Positions 56,726 through 64,000 of a stretch of DNA of 64,000 nt are shown here, piece by piece (the first letter of the stretch is position 1; each line of letters begins with the position of its first letter). This stretch comes from Aquabacter sediminis (GTDB lineage: Bacteria > Pseudomonadota > Alphaproteobacteria > Rhizobiales > Xanthobacteraceae). The notes under the pieces are model-generated. The model did no database searches. It was not told where the DNA came from and worked only from the letters and a program-made list of their open reading frames with translations. The DNA lies in NCBI RefSeq assembly GCF_028863665.1, contig NZ_JARBFX010000013.1, positions 57,628 through 121,627 on the forward strand. Direction: 5' to 3'. Made by a program: the position numbers and the translations under genes.

Positions 56726-57981
56726 GCTGCGGTCTCTGCGGAAAGGGGGCGCGGGCGGCCGAAGGCACCGGCGGCGCGCAGGGTGGAAATGGTGTCGGAA
56801 GAAAAGCCGGCCTCGGCCAGCACAGCGTCGGTGTGCTCGCCCAAGAGCGGCGCGCGGCGGCGGATGGCGCCGGGAGTGGCGGTCATCTTCACCGGCACGC
56901 CGGCCAGCGTCACGGGGACGTCCATGCCCGGCTGCTCCACAGGCACGATCATCTCGCGGGCGGCGAAATGGGGGTCGGCCATGATCTCGGCCACGTCATA
57001 GACTGGTCCGAACGGGATCTTGCCGCCCAGCAAGGCCAGAAGCTCCGCCTTGGTGTGGCGGCCGGTGAAGCCCGAGAGGATCTCGATCAGCGCCACCCGG
57101 TTGTCATAGCGCGCCTGCCAGGTGGAAAAGCGCGGGTCGGCGGGCAGGCTCGCGAGACCGCACAGGTCGCACAGCAGGGCGAACATGCGGTCGTCATAGG
57201 CGGTGATGGTGCACCAGCCGTCCGAGGTGGGGAAGGTGCCGAAGGGACATAGGAAGGGGTGCTGGTTGCCCTGCGGCACCGGCACCATGCCGGCATAGGC
57301 ATATTGGTGCAGCACCCGCTCGCACAGGGCCAGCACGCTGTCCACCATGCTCACGTCCACGAACTGCCCCTCGCCCGTGCGCCGGGCATGATGGACCGCG
57401 CACACGATGCCGAAGGCCGCCAGCATGGCCGGCACGATGTCACCCACCCCCGGTCCGATCTTGGTGGGCGCGCCGTTCTCCTCGCCCGTAATGGCCATGA
57501 TGCCGCCGAAGGCCTGGGCCACCACGTCATAGGCCGGCCAGTCGCCATAGGGGCTCGCCTTGGTGCGCGGATCGCCAAAACCCCGGATGGCGGCATAGAC
57601 GAGGCGCGGATTGCGGGCCTTGAGGGTCTCGTAGGAAAAGCCCAGCCGCTCCATGACCCCGGCGCGATAATTCTCCACCACCACGTCGGCGCCATCGATG
57701 AGCGCGAGCAAGATCTCCCGCCCCTCGGCCGTCTTGAGGTCGAGGGTGATGGAGCGCTTGTTGCGGTTCACCGAGGCGAAATAGCCGGCGAAGGCCTTGA
57801 GCTGGTCGTGGGGATGGAACGGCCCGAAGGTGCGCGTCACGTCGCCGTCGGGGGGCTCCACCTTGATCACGTCGGCGCCCTGGTCCGCCAGCATGGCGGT
57901 GCAATAGGGGCCGGCGAGGAAGTGGGTCATGTCCACCACCTTCAGGTCCGCGAGGGCGCCGGACGGCGCGGGCGCGCTCAT
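56722..57981 (-). CDS. Class III CoA-transferase (CaiB/BaiF/Frc family)
   Basis: A 419-residue cytosolic CoA-transferase that moves CoA between carboxylic acids. Family motifs: LADLKVVDMTHFLAGPYCTA (about 10-29), LADQGADVIKVEPPDGDVTR, NRNKRSITLDLKTAEGRE, and the catalytic Asp in GVGDIVPAMLAAFG (about 180). It probably activates the imported dicarboxylate, or shifts CoA from one carboxyl to the other as in mesaconyl-CoA C1-C4 transferase. It overlaps both neighbours by four bases. Confidence 0.87.
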   Translation of the reverse strand: MSAPAPSGALADLKVVDMTHFLAGPYCTAMLADQGADVIKVEPPDGDVTRTFGPFHPHDQLKAFAGYFASVNRNKRSITLDLKTAEGREILLALIDGADVVVENYRAGVMERLGFSYETLKARNPRLVYAAIRGFGDPRTKASPYGDWPAYDVVAQAFGGIMAITGEENGAPTKIGPGVGDIVPAMLAAFGIVCAVHHARRTGEGQFVDVSMVDSVLALCERVLHQYAYAGMVPVPQGNQHPFLCPFGTFPTSDGWCTITAYDDRMFALLCDLCGLASLPADPRFSTWQARYDNRVALIEILSGFTGRHTKAELLALLGGKIPFGPVYDVAEIMADPHFAAREMIVPVEQPGMDVPVTLAGVPVKMTATPGAIRRRAPLLGEHTDAVLAEAGFSSDTISTLRAAGAFGRPRPLSAETAA

Positions 57982-58460
57982 GCCGCCGCCCCATAGGCGC
58001 TGGCGCGCTTCACCAGCACCCGGCGCACGCATTCGCACACCACCACGTCGTCCTGGTTCACGCCCCAATGGCGGAAGGTGACGATGCCGGCATCGTCCCG
58101 GTCCGCGTCTTCCTTGGCCAGCACTTCGGAATAGGCATAGAGGGTGTCGCCGTGGAACACGGGGGACTTGAGGCGCAGGCCGGTCATGGAGAGCTCGGCC
58201 AGCGCATTTTCCGCCGTGTCCTGGCTGGCCATGCCGATGACAAGAGCGGTGGTGACGCCGCCAAAGACGACGCGCCGGCCGAACGGAGCGGTCTTCATCA
58301 TGTGCTCGTCGAAATGGCCGGCGGCGGTGTTCATCACCAGATTGGTGAGCAGCACATTCTCCAGCGGCTCGACGGTCTTGCCCCGGGCGTGGCGCATCAC
58401 CAGGCCCACCTTGAAGGCCTCGAAATAGCTGCCCGGCGCGGTGAGGGTGGCCAGTTCCAT
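57978..58460 (-). CDS. MaoC-like hotdog hydratase, resembling C-terminal half of mesaconyl-CoA hydratase
   Basis: A 160-residue single-hotdog protein of the R-specific enoyl-CoA hydratase (MaoC) group. GSYFEAFKVGLVMRHARGKT opens the domain; NTAAGHFDEHMMKTAPFGRR and VVFGGVTTALVIGMASQDTA contain the D/N-x-x-x-x-H-type active site region; PVFHGDTLYAYSEVLAKEDA matches, from memory, the second half of the two-hotdog mesaconyl-CoA hydratase (about 340 residues) of the ethylmalonyl-CoA pathway. The other half is encoded two genes upstream at 59611-60111, so the two proteins may form a heterodimer. One-base overlap with the acyl-CoA dehydrogenase gene, four with the CoA-transferase. Confidence 0.78.
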   Translation of the reverse strand: MELATLTAPGSYFEAFKVGLVMRHARGKTVEPLENVLLTNLVMNTAAGHFDEHMMKTAPFGRRVVFGGVTTALVIGMASQDTAENALAELSMTGLRLKSPVFHGDTLYAYSEVLAKEDADRDDAGIVTFRHWGVNQDDVVVCECVRRVLVKRASAYGAAA

Positions 58461-59614
58461 CACAGCCTCCCCAGGATGGAATCGGAGATGACGCGCAGCT
58501 GGATTTCCGAGGTGCCCTCGAACACCTTGGTCAGGCGCGCGTCGCGCCAGTGGCGCTCCACCGCGTGGTGGGTGGTGTAGCCGGCCCCGCCATGGATCTG
58601 GAGCGCATCGGAGGCGACCCGCTCGGCCATCTCGCTGGCCAGATACTTGGCCATGGAGGCCTCGCGGTCGCAGCGCTCGCCGGTGTCGATGCGGTCGCAC
58701 ACATAATGGACGAACTGCCGGGTGCTCTCCACCTCCGCCGCCATGCGGGCGATCTTGAAGCGCGTCTCCTGGAAGGCGGCGATGGGCTGGCCGAACTGCA
58801 CGCGCTCCTTGGAATAGGCGATGGCATCCTCCAGGGCCCCGCGCGCCACCCCCACCGCCCGCGCGGCGGTCTGGGCACGGGCGCATTCCAGGCCCTGGGT
58901 GGCGTAATAGAAGCCCTTGCCTTCCTCGCCGATGAGGCTGTCCGCCGGGATGCGGAAATTGTCGAAGGCCAGTTCGTAGGTCTTCATGCCGAAATAGCCG
59001 ATCTTGGGGATCGGCGACCCGGCCATGCCCTCCGGGAATTCGCCCCGCTTCTTCTCGAAGATGAACATGGACAGGCCATGATGGCGCTTGTCCGGCGGCG
59101 CCTTGGAGGTGCGCGCCACCAGGATGATGAAGTCCGCCTCCTTGGCGAAGGTGCACCAGTATTTGTTGCCGGTGATGAGATAGCTGTCGCCGTCCTTCAC
59201 CGCCCGGGTGGCGACGGAGGCGACATCCGAGCCGGCCGAGGGCTCCGACATGGCGAAGGCGCCCACCATCTCGCCCACCGCCATCTTGGGCAGGAAGTAG
59301 CGGCGCTGCTCTTCGCTCATCATGTGGCTGCCGATGAGCAAATTGCCGCGCACGATGATGGAGCCCACGGACATCCAGCCGCGGGCCAGTTCTTCCGACA
59401 CCAGACAATATTCGAAGCAGCCGAGGCCGAGGCCGCCATATTCCTCGGGAATCAGGATGCCGAAATAGCCAAGCTCCGCCAGCTTGTCGCGCAGCGCCAT
59501 GGGAATGTCGGCACGCTCGGGATCGAGCTTGTTGGCGAGCGGGGTCACCTCGCGCCGGGTGAATTCGCGGGCATGCTCCTGGATGGCGCGCCGCTCTTCG
59601 GTCATGTAGCTCAT
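58460..59614 (-). CDS. Acyl-CoA dehydrogenase
   Basis: A 384-residue FAD enzyme oxidising an acyl-CoA to the 2,3-enoyl-CoA and passing electrons to ETF. GILIPEEYGGLGLGCFEYCL (about 49-68), FAMSEPSAGSDVASVATRAV (about 118-137), ITGNKYWCTFAKEADFIILV, and QIHGGAGYTTHHAVERHWRD are family motifs. The catalytic Glu of short/medium-chain enzymes is present in VFEGTSEIQ near residue 368. It sits between two hydratase halves and overlaps both genes, so it probably supplies their enoyl-CoA substrate, e.g. a methylsuccinyl- or succinyl-type CoA ester. Confidence 0.88.
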   Translation of the reverse strand: MSYMTEERRAIQEHAREFTRREVTPLANKLDPERADIPMALRDKLAELGYFGILIPEEYGGLGLGCFEYCLVSEELARGWMSVGSIIVRGNLLIGSHMMSEEQRRYFLPKMAVGEMVGAFAMSEPSAGSDVASVATRAVKDGDSYLITGNKYWCTFAKEADFIILVARTSKAPPDKRHHGLSMFIFEKKRGEFPEGMAGSPIPKIGYFGMKTYELAFDNFRIPADSLIGEEGKGFYYATQGLECARAQTAARAVGVARGALEDAIAYSKERVQFGQPIAAFQETRFKIARMAAEVESTRQFVHYVCDRIDTGERCDREASMAKYLASEMAERVASDALQIHGGAGYTTHHAVERHWRDARLTKVFEGTSEIQLRVISDSILGRL

Positions 59615-60111
59615 GGGGCCGCCTCCGCCGGGGCCGCGCGCGGCACCATGTTGGTGCGCACGAAGGAAATCACGCGTTCGCCGCGCTGGTTGAAGCCCTC
59701 GGTGTGCCAGGTGGCGATGCCCATCATCGGGTTCTTTGCGGAGTCCCGAAGCCCCGTGACCGTGCTGCGGGCGGTGAGCGTGTCGTCGGGATAGACCGGC
59801 GGGCCGTATTCCAGGTCGTCGACGCCCAGGAAGGCGCCGCCCGCCTCGGACAGGTCCTCCACGGAGAGGCCGAGCACCAGAGTGAACACCATCAGCGGAT
59901 TGACCGGCGTGTCGGGATGGCCGAGCGCCAGGGCATATTCCCGGTTGAAGTAAAGCGGGTTGAAATGCAGGGTCAGCGTCGAAAACAGCGCTGCCTCTGA
60001 ATCGCGCAGGGTTCGCCCCCAATGATGCTCAAACCGGCGGCCCACCTCGAACGCCTCGAAGGTGTTCCCCTTCCGCATCAGCACCGCCGAGCTGCGGAAA
60101 TCTGTCGTCAT
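59611..60111 (-). CDS. MaoC-like hotdog hydratase, resembling N-terminal half of mesaconyl-CoA hydratase
   Basis: A 166-residue single-hotdog protein. GNTFEAFEVGRRFEHHWGRT, LTLHFNPLYFNREYALALGH, VNPLMVFTLVLGLSVEDLSE and PPVYPDDTLTARSTVTGLRD follow, as I recall it, the first half of two-hotdog mesaconyl-CoA hydratases. It is the first gene of the leftward operon and overlaps the acyl-CoA dehydrogenase by four bases. With 57978-58460 it could rebuild a complete hydratase acting on mesaconyl-CoA or a similar unsaturated dicarboxyl-CoA; on its own it might instead be a structural subunit. Confidence 0.78.
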   Translation of the reverse strand: MTTDFRSSAVLMRKGNTFEAFEVGRRFEHHWGRTLRDSEAALFSTLTLHFNPLYFNREYALALGHPDTPVNPLMVFTLVLGLSVEDLSEAGGAFLGVDDLEYGPPVYPDDTLTARSTVTGLRDSAKNPMMGIATWHTEGFNQRGERVISFVRTNMVPRAAPAEAAP

Positions 60112-60181
60112 TTCAAAACGATGCCTCCGGGAAGGACGGCAGGGTCAGGGCACCGCGAACGGCAACCCTGCGCTGCTCAAC

Positions 60182-60294
60182 TTTTGATCACGCTTAAATC
60201 GATGCACTCAGGTTTGATCTGATGAAAAGGAATGTCAACGCCGAAATTTTCATGACATCAAAACTTGACACGAAAATTTTGATCACACTATTTG
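60182..60294. promoter_or_regulatory. AT-rich divergent promoter/operator region of the XRE-cupin regulon
   Basis: The 241-base gap contains a direct repeat ttttgatcac at 60182-60191 and 60277-60286 (95 bases apart), a third tttgatc at 60213-60219, and an inverted copy atcaaaa at 60257-60263. A perfect -35 ttgaca (60265-60270) and tatttg (60289-60294) with an 18-base spacer form a rightward promoter, and the second repeat copy lies inside the spacer. Binding there would repress the regulator gene. The opposite promoter could not be fixed. Confidence 0.55.
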
Positions 60295-60352
60295 TCGAGA
60301 CAGGCGGAGAGAGGGGCTTTCCGCCAGCGGGAGCGGCACCGGGAGCGCATCC

Positions 60353-61240
60353 ATGGCGGGACGCAGCAGCAAGGGCACGGCGCAGGGAAGCACCCCGCGG
60401 GACGAGACGGCGCACGGCCGCGCCGCACCCGCGCCGGAGGCGTCTCCCTCGGCCGAGGCCACCGCAAAGGCACCCCCCCGGCGGGGGCGCAGCGCGAAAG
60501 CGGGCGTCGCCCCTCCCGAGCCCCTGCCCGAAGCCGCACCCGACGCGCCGGAGATGCGCGTCGCCAAGGCGGCCCCGCGCGGCGGCGCCAAGCGCAAGGC
60601 GGAGGCGGAGCCCGCCCCCTCAGCGGCAGACCTGACCGCCGACGATGTGCATGCGGAGGCCGATGCCCGCGTCGGCGCCGTGGTGCGGGCCGAGCGGTTG
60701 CGCCGCGGCTGGTCGCTGGGCGCGCTGGCCGAGCAGGCCATGATCTCCATCGGCATGCTCAGCCAGATTGAGCGCGGGCTGGCCACGCCCTCGCTGCGCA
60801 CCCTGCGGCTCTTGGCCGGCGCGCTGGACGTGCCCATCACCCAGTTCTTCGAGGGCGACAGCGTTCCGCCCTCGGCCAATCCCTTCATCGTGCGCGCCCA
60901 TGAGCGCCACTGCCTGAACCTCACCAATACCGGCATCAACAAGATGTTCCTGATGCCGCCGGGCACCAGCCTGCTGGAGATGTGGGAGTTCCGCTTCGCA
61001 CCGGGCGGCACCTCCGGCGGGGCGCTCTACAACCACAATGGCGAGAAGGCCGGCGTGGTCATCCAGGGCCGCATCAAGCTCTTGATCGGCGACGAGACCT
61101 ACACGCTGGAAGCCGGCGACAGCTTCCGCTTCTCCAGCATGCTGCGCCACCGGGTGGACAACGATTCCGACGAGGAAGCCCGCGTCTTCTGGGTGGTCAC
61201 CCCGCCCGCCTCCGGCGGCCGCGCCCCCTCCCGCCAATAG
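60353..61240 (+). CDS. XRE-family regulator with C-terminal cupin domain
   Basis: A 295-residue regulator. Residues 1-100 are low-complexity, Ala/Pro/Lys/Arg-rich and probably disordered, unusual for the family. The XRE helix-turn-helix spans about 108-165 (RGWSLGALAEQAMISIGMLS, QIERGLATPSLRTL). The cupin_2 ligand domain occupies about 200-290 (GTSLLEMWEFRFAPGGTSGG, GVVIQGRIKLLIGDETYTLE, DSFRFSSMLRHRVDN). It is divergent from the MaoC operon and precedes biotin carboxylase and RidA-like genes; repeats in the gap suggest it controls both directions. The N-terminal tail might be shortened if translation starts later, but no good internal start is seen. Confidence 0.87.
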   Translation: MAGRSSKGTAQGSTPRDETAHGRAAPAPEASPSAEATAKAPPRRGRSAKAGVAPPEPLPEAAPDAPEMRVAKAAPRGGAKRKAEAEPAPSAADLTADDVHAEADARVGAVVRAERLRRGWSLGALAEQAMISIGMLSQIERGLATPSLRTLRLLAGALDVPITQFFEGDSVPPSANPFIVRAHERHCLNLTNTGINKMFLMPPGTSLLEMWEFRFAPGGTSGGALYNHNGEKAGVVIQGRIKLLIGDETYTLEAGDSFRFSSMLRHRVDNDSDEEARVFWVVTPPASGGRAPSRQ

Positions 61241-61262
61241 GCATTCCCCCACAACCAAGGCG

Positions 61263-62642
61263 ATGGCGATGAAGAAGGTTCTGGTGGCCAATCGCGGCGA
61301 GATCGCCCGGCGGGTGTTCCGCTCCTGCCGGACCCGGGGGCTTGCCACCGTCGCGGTCTATTCGGAGGCGGACGCAAGCGCCGCCCATGTCAGCGAGGCG
61401 GACGAGGCCGTTCTCATCGGCCCCGCCCCGGCCCGCGACAGCTATCTGAAGGCGGAGGCGGTGATCGCCGCCGCCCACGCCATGGGGGCGGATGCGGTCC
61501 ATCCCGGCTACGGCTTCCTCGCTGAAAACGCCGCCTTCGCACAGGCGGTGCAGGAGGCCGGCCTCACCTGGATCGGTCCTGCGCCGGACACGATCCGCGA
61601 CATGGGCGACAAGGAGCGCGCGCGGGAGATCGCTCGCCGCGCGGGGGTGCCCGTCGTGCCCGGCAGCGCCCGCTTCCCGGTGGAAGCGCAGGGCTGGCAG
61701 GGGGCGGCCGACAAGGTGGGCTATCCGCTGCTGGTGAAGGCGGCGGCGGGCGGTGGCGGCATCGGCATGCGCCGCGTGGACGGGCCGGAGGGCCTCGCCC
61801 CGGTGGTGGCCGCCACCCGTTCCATGGCCGCCCGCGCCTTCGGCGACGGCACGGTCTATTTCGAGCGCTACGTGCCCCGCGCCCGCCATGTGGAGGTGCA
61901 GGTGTTCGGGTTTGGCGACGGACAGGCCGTGCACCTGTTCGAGCGCGACTGTTCCCTCCAGCGGCGCTTCCAGAAGGTGATCGAGGAAAGCCCCGCCCCC
62001 GGCCTGCCCGAGAGCGTGCGGGCCGGCATGGCGCAGGCGGCGGTGAAGCTGTGCGCGGCGACCCGATATGCGGGCGCGGGCACGGTGGAGTTCATCCTGG
62101 ATGTGGCCACCGGCGATTTCTTCTTCCTGGAGATGAACACCCGCATCCAGGTGGAGCATCCGGTCACCGAAAGCGTCACCGGCCTCGACCTGGTGGGCCT
62201 GCAACTGGACTTTGCCGCCGGCACCCTTGCCCCGCTGGCGCAGGAGGACGTGGCCGCGCACGGCCACGCCATCGAATGCCGGCTCTATGCGGAGGACCCG
62301 GCGCGCAATTTCCTGCCCTCCCCGGGCCTCATCACCGCCTATGTCCCGCCGCCCGCCGCGCCCTGGCTGCGCATCGATGCGGCCTATGGCGCGGGCGACA
62401 CCATCACGCCCTTCTACGATCCGCTCATCGCCAAGGTGATCGCCCATGGCGCGACGCGCGAGGAGGCGCGCGCCCGCGCCCGCGCGGCGCTGGAGGCCTT
62501 CACCCTGGAGGGGCCGGCCAACAACCGCGCCTTCCTGATCGCCTGCCTCGCCGACGCGGACTTCGCGGCGGGGGAGGTCGACACCGGCTTCATCGACCGC
62601 CGGCGCGCCCTGCTGGTGCCCGCGCGGACAGCGGCGGCCTGA
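61263..62642 (+). CDS. Biotin carboxylase subunit of acyl-CoA carboxylase
   Basis: A 459-residue ATP-dependent enzyme that carboxylates the biotin on a carrier protein. N-terminal KVLVANRGEIARRVFRSCR, HPGYGFLAENAAFAQAV, the ATP-grasp loop KAAAGGGGIGMRR (about 158), ERDCSLQRRFQKVIEESPAP, and the catalytic MNTRIQVEHPVTE (about 290-302) are all in place. The length matches a single-function AccC, without a fused biotin domain. The carrier and carboxyltransferase are not adjacent but lie at 51-52.8 kb in the divergent operon, so the three proteins probably form one enzyme. Confidence 0.88.
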   Translation: MAMKKVLVANRGEIARRVFRSCRTRGLATVAVYSEADASAAHVSEADEAVLIGPAPARDSYLKAEAVIAAAHAMGADAVHPGYGFLAENAAFAQAVQEAGLTWIGPAPDTIRDMGDKERAREIARRAGVPVVPGSARFPVEAQGWQGAADKVGYPLLVKAAAGGGGIGMRRVDGPEGLAPVVAATRSMAARAFGDGTVYFERYVPRARHVEVQVFGFGDGQAVHLFERDCSLQRRFQKVIEESPAPGLPESVRAGMAQAAVKLCAATRYAGAGTVEFILDVATGDFFFLEMNTRIQVEHPVTESVTGLDLVGLQLDFAAGTLAPLAQEDVAAHGHAIECRLYAEDPARNFLPSPGLITAYVPPPAAPWLRIDAAYGAGDTITPFYDPLIAKVIAHGATREEARARARAALEAFTLEGPANNRAFLIACLADADFAAGEVDTGFIDRRRALLVPARTAAA

Positions 62643-62767
62643 CACAGGCGGTCGCCGGCCCCGACGCCTCAATCCCGCACGTTCAGCCCCCGGACGCCTC
62701 TTCCGGGACTGCCTTGGCTCGTCCGCTCGCCGGACCCTTGTCCCACCCTCAGGAGATGGAAATCCTC

Positions 62768-63133
62768 ATGACCACCCCCGCACCCATCGAGCGCTACGGC
62801 ATCGGACCGCGCATGTCCCAGATCAGCATCCATGGCGGCGAGACCGTCTATCTGGCCGGCCAGGTGGCCAAGGCCAAGGCGGGAGCCTCCATCCGCGAGC
62901 AGACCGAGGAGATCCTCGCCAATATCGATGCGCACCTGGCCAGCGTCGGCAGCAGCAAGGAGCGCATGCTCCAGGCCACCATCCTGCTCGCGGACATGGC
63001 CAATTTCGACGAGATGAATGCCGTGTGGGACGCCTGGGTGCCGGAAGGCAACACGCCCGGCCGCGCCTGCTACGAAGCCAAGCTGAACCGCGCCGCCCTG
63101 GGCGTAGAGGTGATCGTCATCGCCGCCCGATAA
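62768..63133 (+). CDS. RidA family protein (second copy)
   Basis: A 121-residue Rid-family protein, about as long as usual. ETVYLAGQVAKAKAGASIRE, ILLADMANFDEMNAVWDAWV and the C-terminal YEAKLNRAALGVEVIVIAAR are clear; it shares the phrase GPRMSQ near the N-terminus and D-M-x-x-F-x-x-M-N-A-V-W-D-x-W-V with the copy at 7352-7696, so both belong to one subfamily. Like that copy it lacks the archetypal RidA C-x-R motif. AGGAG lies 12 bases before ATG 62768; an ATG at 62756 directly abuts the AGGAG and is less likely. Co-directional with biotin carboxylase after 125 bases. Confidence 0.85.
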   Translation: MTTPAPIERYGIGPRMSQISIHGGETVYLAGQVAKAKAGASIREQTEEILANIDAHLASVGSSKERMLQATILLADMANFDEMNAVWDAWVPEGNTPGRACYEAKLNRAALGVEVIVIAAR

Positions 63134-63260
63134 ACGCGGTCCGGCCGGTGAATCGCCCTCTAACGTCTTGGATGGAGACGGATTCACCACGCGTCCGCCG
63201 GACGCGCTGGCTCAGACCCGGGGCGCTGCCGCGGGGAGGCCCGCGGCGCCTAAAACGCGA

Positions 63261-63282
63261 ACGGCCGGCACATGCCGGCCGT
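63261..63282. terminator. Hairpin terminator after the histone-like gene
   Basis: acggccggca / tgccggccgt, 10-bp perfect arms with a 2-base centre. On the minus strand it is followed by tcgcgtttt, and on the plus strand by agcagtttt, so it can serve both converging genes. Confidence 0.75.
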
Positions 63283-63305
63283 AGCAGTTTTCGTCAGGCC
63301 GAAGA

Positions 63306-64000
63306 TCAGGCCTTGGGGCCCTTCTTGGCCGGCGCCTTCGCCGCAGCCGCCGGCTTCGTCACGGGCTTCGTAACGGGCTTGGCGGCGGTCTTGGTCACGG
63401 GCTTCGTAACCGGCTTGGCGGCTGCAGCTTTGGCGGGTGCCTTGGTCTTGGAAGCAGCAGACTTGGAAGCGGCAGACTTGGAAGCAACGGCCTTCGGGGC
63501 CTCCACGGGCGCAGTGTCCACCTTCGGGGCTTCCACCGGCGCGGCTTCCGTCACCGGGGCGGCCGGAGCGGCGGCCTTCGGAGCGGCGGACTTCTTGGTC
63601 ACCGGCTTCTTCGCGGCAGGAGCTTTGGCAGCAGGAGTCTTGGCAGCAGGAGCGTCGGTGCCGTTCGCGGCCGCCTTTGCAGCAGGCTTGGTGGCCGGCT
63701 TGGCTGCGAGCTTGGCGACGGGCTTGGCGACGGGCTTGGCGGCCTCCGCCTTCACCTCAGCCTGCGGCTCCGTCGGCTTTGCGTCAGCAGCTGCCGCCGG
63801 GCCAGTCTTCGCAGTGCCCTTCTGAGTGCGCTGGGTGCTTTTAGAACGCTCCTGGGTTGGAGCGGCATCGACGGGCGAGGGGGTCGCGGCCGGTGCGTCC
63901 GCGGGGGCCTTCTTCGCCGCCGCCTTGCGGGGCGCCTTGGCCTTCACGGGGGCGGCCGGCGCCGGGGCTTCGGCGGCGGGCGCCTCGGGCGCGAGGGAGG
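63306..64000 (-). CDS. Lys/Ala/Pro-rich histone H1-like protein, 5' partial
   Basis: The frame stays open to the window edge, so only the C-terminal part (at least 230 residues) is seen; a GTG at 63947 is probably an internal Val. It is composed almost wholly of Ala, Lys, Pro, Val, Thr and Ser with repeats such as KPVTKPVTK, AKPVAKPVAK and SAASKSAASK, like the disordered tails of bacterial histone H1-like (AlgP/HctB) proteins or of tailed nucleoid or polyhydroxyalkanoate-granule proteins. Likely role: binding DNA or other polyanions. The N-terminal domain that would decide between these is outside the window. Confidence 0.7.
   Translation of the reverse strand, partial: SLAPEAPAAEAPAPAAPVKAKAPRKAAAKKAPADAPAATPSPVDAAPTQERSKSTQRTQKGTAKTGPAAAADAKPTEPQAEVKAEAAKPVAKPVAKLAAKPATKPAAKAAANGTDAPAAKTPAAKAPAAKKPVTKKSAAPKAAAPAAPVTEAAPVEAPKVDTAPVEAPKAVASKSAASKSAASKTKAPAKAAAAKPVTKPVTKTAAKPVTKPVTKPAAAAKAPAKKGPKA

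Overview
The window is 64 kb of GC-rich, gene-dense DNA with short intergenic gaps and long runs of co-directional genes with 1-4 base stop/start overlaps. Gene content (two complete Liv-type ABC transporters, a sulfonate-type ABC transporter, a TRAP transporter, many CoA-dependent enzymes, LysR/IclR/LacI/TetR/XRE-cupin regulators) and an intergenic repeat I recognise from Hyphomicrobiales point to a metabolically versatile alphaproteobacterium, probably Xanthobacteraceae (Xanthobacter/Azorhizobium-like). The genus is inference. I find 62 coding regions, two of them cut by the window ends, and no rRNA, tRNA, CRISPR array, phage or insertion sequence.

Layout. 1-7.3 kb: a truncated TPR/GT41 glycosyltransferase, an ALDH7-type dehydrogenase with a divergent LysR regulator, a GNAT acetyltransferase, two small membrane proteins (DUF2946-like, DUF983) and an MscS channel. 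7.35-9.3 kb: a RidA protein, then two tandem precursors with Nif11-like leaders ending in Gly-Gly and glycine-rich hydrophobic cores, closed by a strong terminator. 9.3-18.05 kb: one minus-strand block of a LysR regulator, a complete Liv ABC transporter, an aldehyde dehydrogenase, an aspartate-dehydrogenase-like enzyme and a CnbZ-like deaminase. 18.2-21.3 kb: housekeeping genes (Tag-like glycosylase, serA, aqpZ).

21.3-29.2 kb: a LacI regulator with two operators exactly 100 bp apart controls a TauABC-like transporter and three dehydrogenases, the first of which is recognisably HpsN. This is best read as uptake and oxidation of 2,3-dihydroxypropane-1-sulfonate to sulfolactate. 29.3-30.4 kb: a YafY/VOC pair. 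30.4-37 kb: a second Liv transporter with an amidohydrolase and a TetR regulator. 37.2-43.2 kb: a cysteine-free P1B-like ATPase, a small exported protein, a HerA-like ATPase and an ABC-F protein. 43.3-46.4 kb: a 1036-residue RTX protein whose 5' half is markedly AT-richer than its 3' half. 46.7-50.5 kb: an IclR regulator with paired operators facing a Bug-type binding protein and a ThDP enzyme.

50.5-63.1 kb: a large divergent regulon around an XRE-cupin regulator. Leftward it encodes two single-hotdog MaoC proteins that resemble the two halves of mesaconyl-CoA hydratase, an acyl-CoA dehydrogenase, a class III CoA-transferase, a malyl-CoA-lyase-like CitE protein, a DctPQM TRAP transporter, the biotin carrier and carboxyltransferase of an acyl-CoA carboxylase, and a thioesterase. 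Rightward it encodes the regulator, the matching biotin carboxylase and a RidA protein. Together these suggest uptake, CoA activation, oxidation, hydration and cleavage of a C4-C5 dicarboxylate, with carboxylation of a resulting acyl-CoA. The window ends in a Lys/Ala-rich histone H1-like gene that runs off the edge.
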